NCBI GenBank assembly: GCA_052387115.1
Contig: JBQTJM010000294.1
Span: forward strand, 1-6,720
Source of the DNA: JACCXJ01 sp052387115
GTDB taxonomy: Bacteria; Pseudomonadota; Gammaproteobacteria; JACCXJ01
Length of the DNA stretch: 6,720 nucleotides
Reading direction: 5' to 3'
Each line of letters begins with the position of its first letter. Position 1 is the stretch's first letter. A program made the position numbers and the translations under genes. A model generated the notes under the pieces. The model did not search any database. It was not told where the DNA came from and saw only the letters and a program-made list of their open reading frames with translations. Below, piece by piece: positions 6,393-6,720 of the stretch.

Positions 6393-6417
6393 CATACGTT
6401 ATCATACTTAATCATAC
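6393..6417 (-). promoter_or_regulatory. Probable operator: three GTATG repeats at 10-bp period
   Basis: On the - strand GTATG occurs three times, at 6417-6413, 6407-6403 and 6397-6393, exactly one helical turn apart, in an AT-rich patch five to 29 bases ahead of the antitoxin ATG at 6388. Ribbon-helix-helix repressors bind short repeated sites on one face of DNA, so this is a natural autoregulation site. Two TATGAT hexamers (6416-6411 and 6406-6401) inside the repeats could serve as the -10 box. A -35 is not clear: TGACCT at 6430-6425 stands 18 bases from the second hexamer and is weak. Confidence 0.5.
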
Positions 6418-6420
6418 CGC

Positions 6421-6501
6421 GGCAAGGTCAGATTTAGTGGAGCTCCTTCCGCCAGCGTCCCGCGCCCGCCCGGCAGGTGCCGGTAGAGGGTCGAGGATAT
6501 C
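6421..6501. other. Gap between antitoxin promoter region and nupC fragment
   Basis: I see no gene, RNA or clear repeat in this stretch. An ATG-initiated frame begins at 6437 and runs through the nupC fragment, but its first part resembles nothing I know and has no Shine-Dalgarno. It is probably decayed sequence. Confidence 0.4.
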
Positions 6502-6566
6502 CGGCGGCGAGCCCGTGATACTGCGGTGCCTCCTCGGGGCGCTCATGGCCCCGCTCGATATGGCTC
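6502..6566 (+). pseudogene. Fragment of a second nupC-like gene
   Basis: These 65 bases align with 1684-1747 of the intact nupC, with 56 of 64 positions identical and one inserted base at about 6559-6560. In the matching frame they encode GGEPVILRCLLGALMAPL against GGEPVTLRRLLGTLMAPL of the transporter (about residues 292-309). Half of the changes are silent (TTA to CTG, CGA to CGG, CTG to CTC), which suggests a diverged gene copy rather than a recent partial duplication. Similarity stops abruptly on both sides and the inserted base breaks the frame, so this is a relic. It lies in the same orientation as nupC, on the other side of the cassette. Confidence 0.7.
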
Positions 6567-6657
6567 ACGATCCCCGGCCTGGCGACGTTACTGATCTCAC
6601 ATTCCGCACTTCTCTCTGTCGATTTCCTCGCAATTATCTTTGTGAAATAACAAAGCC
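6567..6657. other. Noncoding stretch with a weak AT-rich hairpin
   Basis: I recognise no gene here. CTTTGT (6638-6643) and ACAAAG (6650-6655) are perfect six-base complements around a six-base loop. The hairpin sits two bases beyond the possible - strand stop at 6658, where a terminator for that reading frame would be, but it has no T-run. Confidence 0.35.
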
Positions 6658-6720
6658 TTAGGTGTCCACCTCGCGGTTAGGGTCGAGCAGTTCCACCGCA
6701 GTTTCCTGCTCCCAGAGCGC
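6658..6720 (-). CDS. Possible C-terminal end of a gene entering from beyond the window
   Basis: On the - strand an open frame runs in from the right edge and ends with TAA at 6660-6658. Its last 20 residues include ETAVELLDPNREVDT, a normal-looking polar C-terminus with Glu and Asp codons ending in G or C as well as A or T. Nothing identifies the family. With only 21 codons visible this could be chance; the main support is its plausible composition and the hairpin directly after the stop. Confidence 0.3.
   Translation of the reverse strand, partial: ALWEQETAVELLDPNREVDT

Noticed and set aside
6437..6661. Open + strand frame of 74 codons as a real small gene
   Set aside because: Only its middle resembles a protein, and that part is the nupC relic; an extra base shifts the frame away from NupC and no Shine-Dalgarno is present.
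1..6720. CRISPR arrays, tRNA or rRNA genes, transposase genes
   Set aside because: No regularly spaced long repeats, no recognisable tRNA or rRNA sequence, and no DDE or recombinase protein on either strand.

Overview
The window is GC-rich DNA that looks bacterial: short gaps, Shine-Dalgarno sites, and overlapping genes. A degenerate purine/pyrimidine hairpin repeat (738-779) is of a kind I associate with gammaproteobacterial genomes. That lineage guess is weak, because nothing here is a taxonomic marker.

Left part (1-2062): two ordinary membrane-protein genes on the + strand. One is an ExoD-family protein (33-659). The other is a NupC/CNT-type concentrative nucleoside transporter (812-2062). 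The hairpin repeat lies between them.

Middle (about 2063-5923): a tightly packed + strand cassette of three genes whose stops and starts overlap. In order they are a class I SAM-dependent methyltransferase-like protein (2165-2992), a UvrD/Rep-like superfamily 1 helicase (2992-3764), and a protein of about 719 residues (3764-5923). The last has a complete AlkB-type Fe(II)/2-oxoglutarate dioxygenase domain at its C-terminus, behind some 530 residues that I do not recognise. The set suggests a nucleic-acid modification, repair or defence module. In this copy the helicase is broken: it keeps Walker A and the C-terminal motifs, but has lost the Walker B region and changes frame at about 3150. By sampled counts the cassette is less GC-rich than the transporter gene beside it, which fits acquired DNA.

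Right part (5924-6720): decayed accessory DNA. On the - strand there is an intact ParD-like ribbon-helix-helix antitoxin (6388-6104), with three GTATG repeats at an exact 10-bp period just upstream of its start. It is followed by a frameshifted, truncated ParE toxin remnant that runs tail to tail into the end of the AlkB gene. Further right, a 65-bp fragment of a second nupC-like gene (6502-6566) matches the intact nupC at 56 of 64 aligned bases. The cassette and the toxin-antitoxin remnant therefore sit between a whole nupC and a piece of another, which suggests a rearranged insertion site. A possible C-terminal gene end (- strand) leaves the window at 6720.
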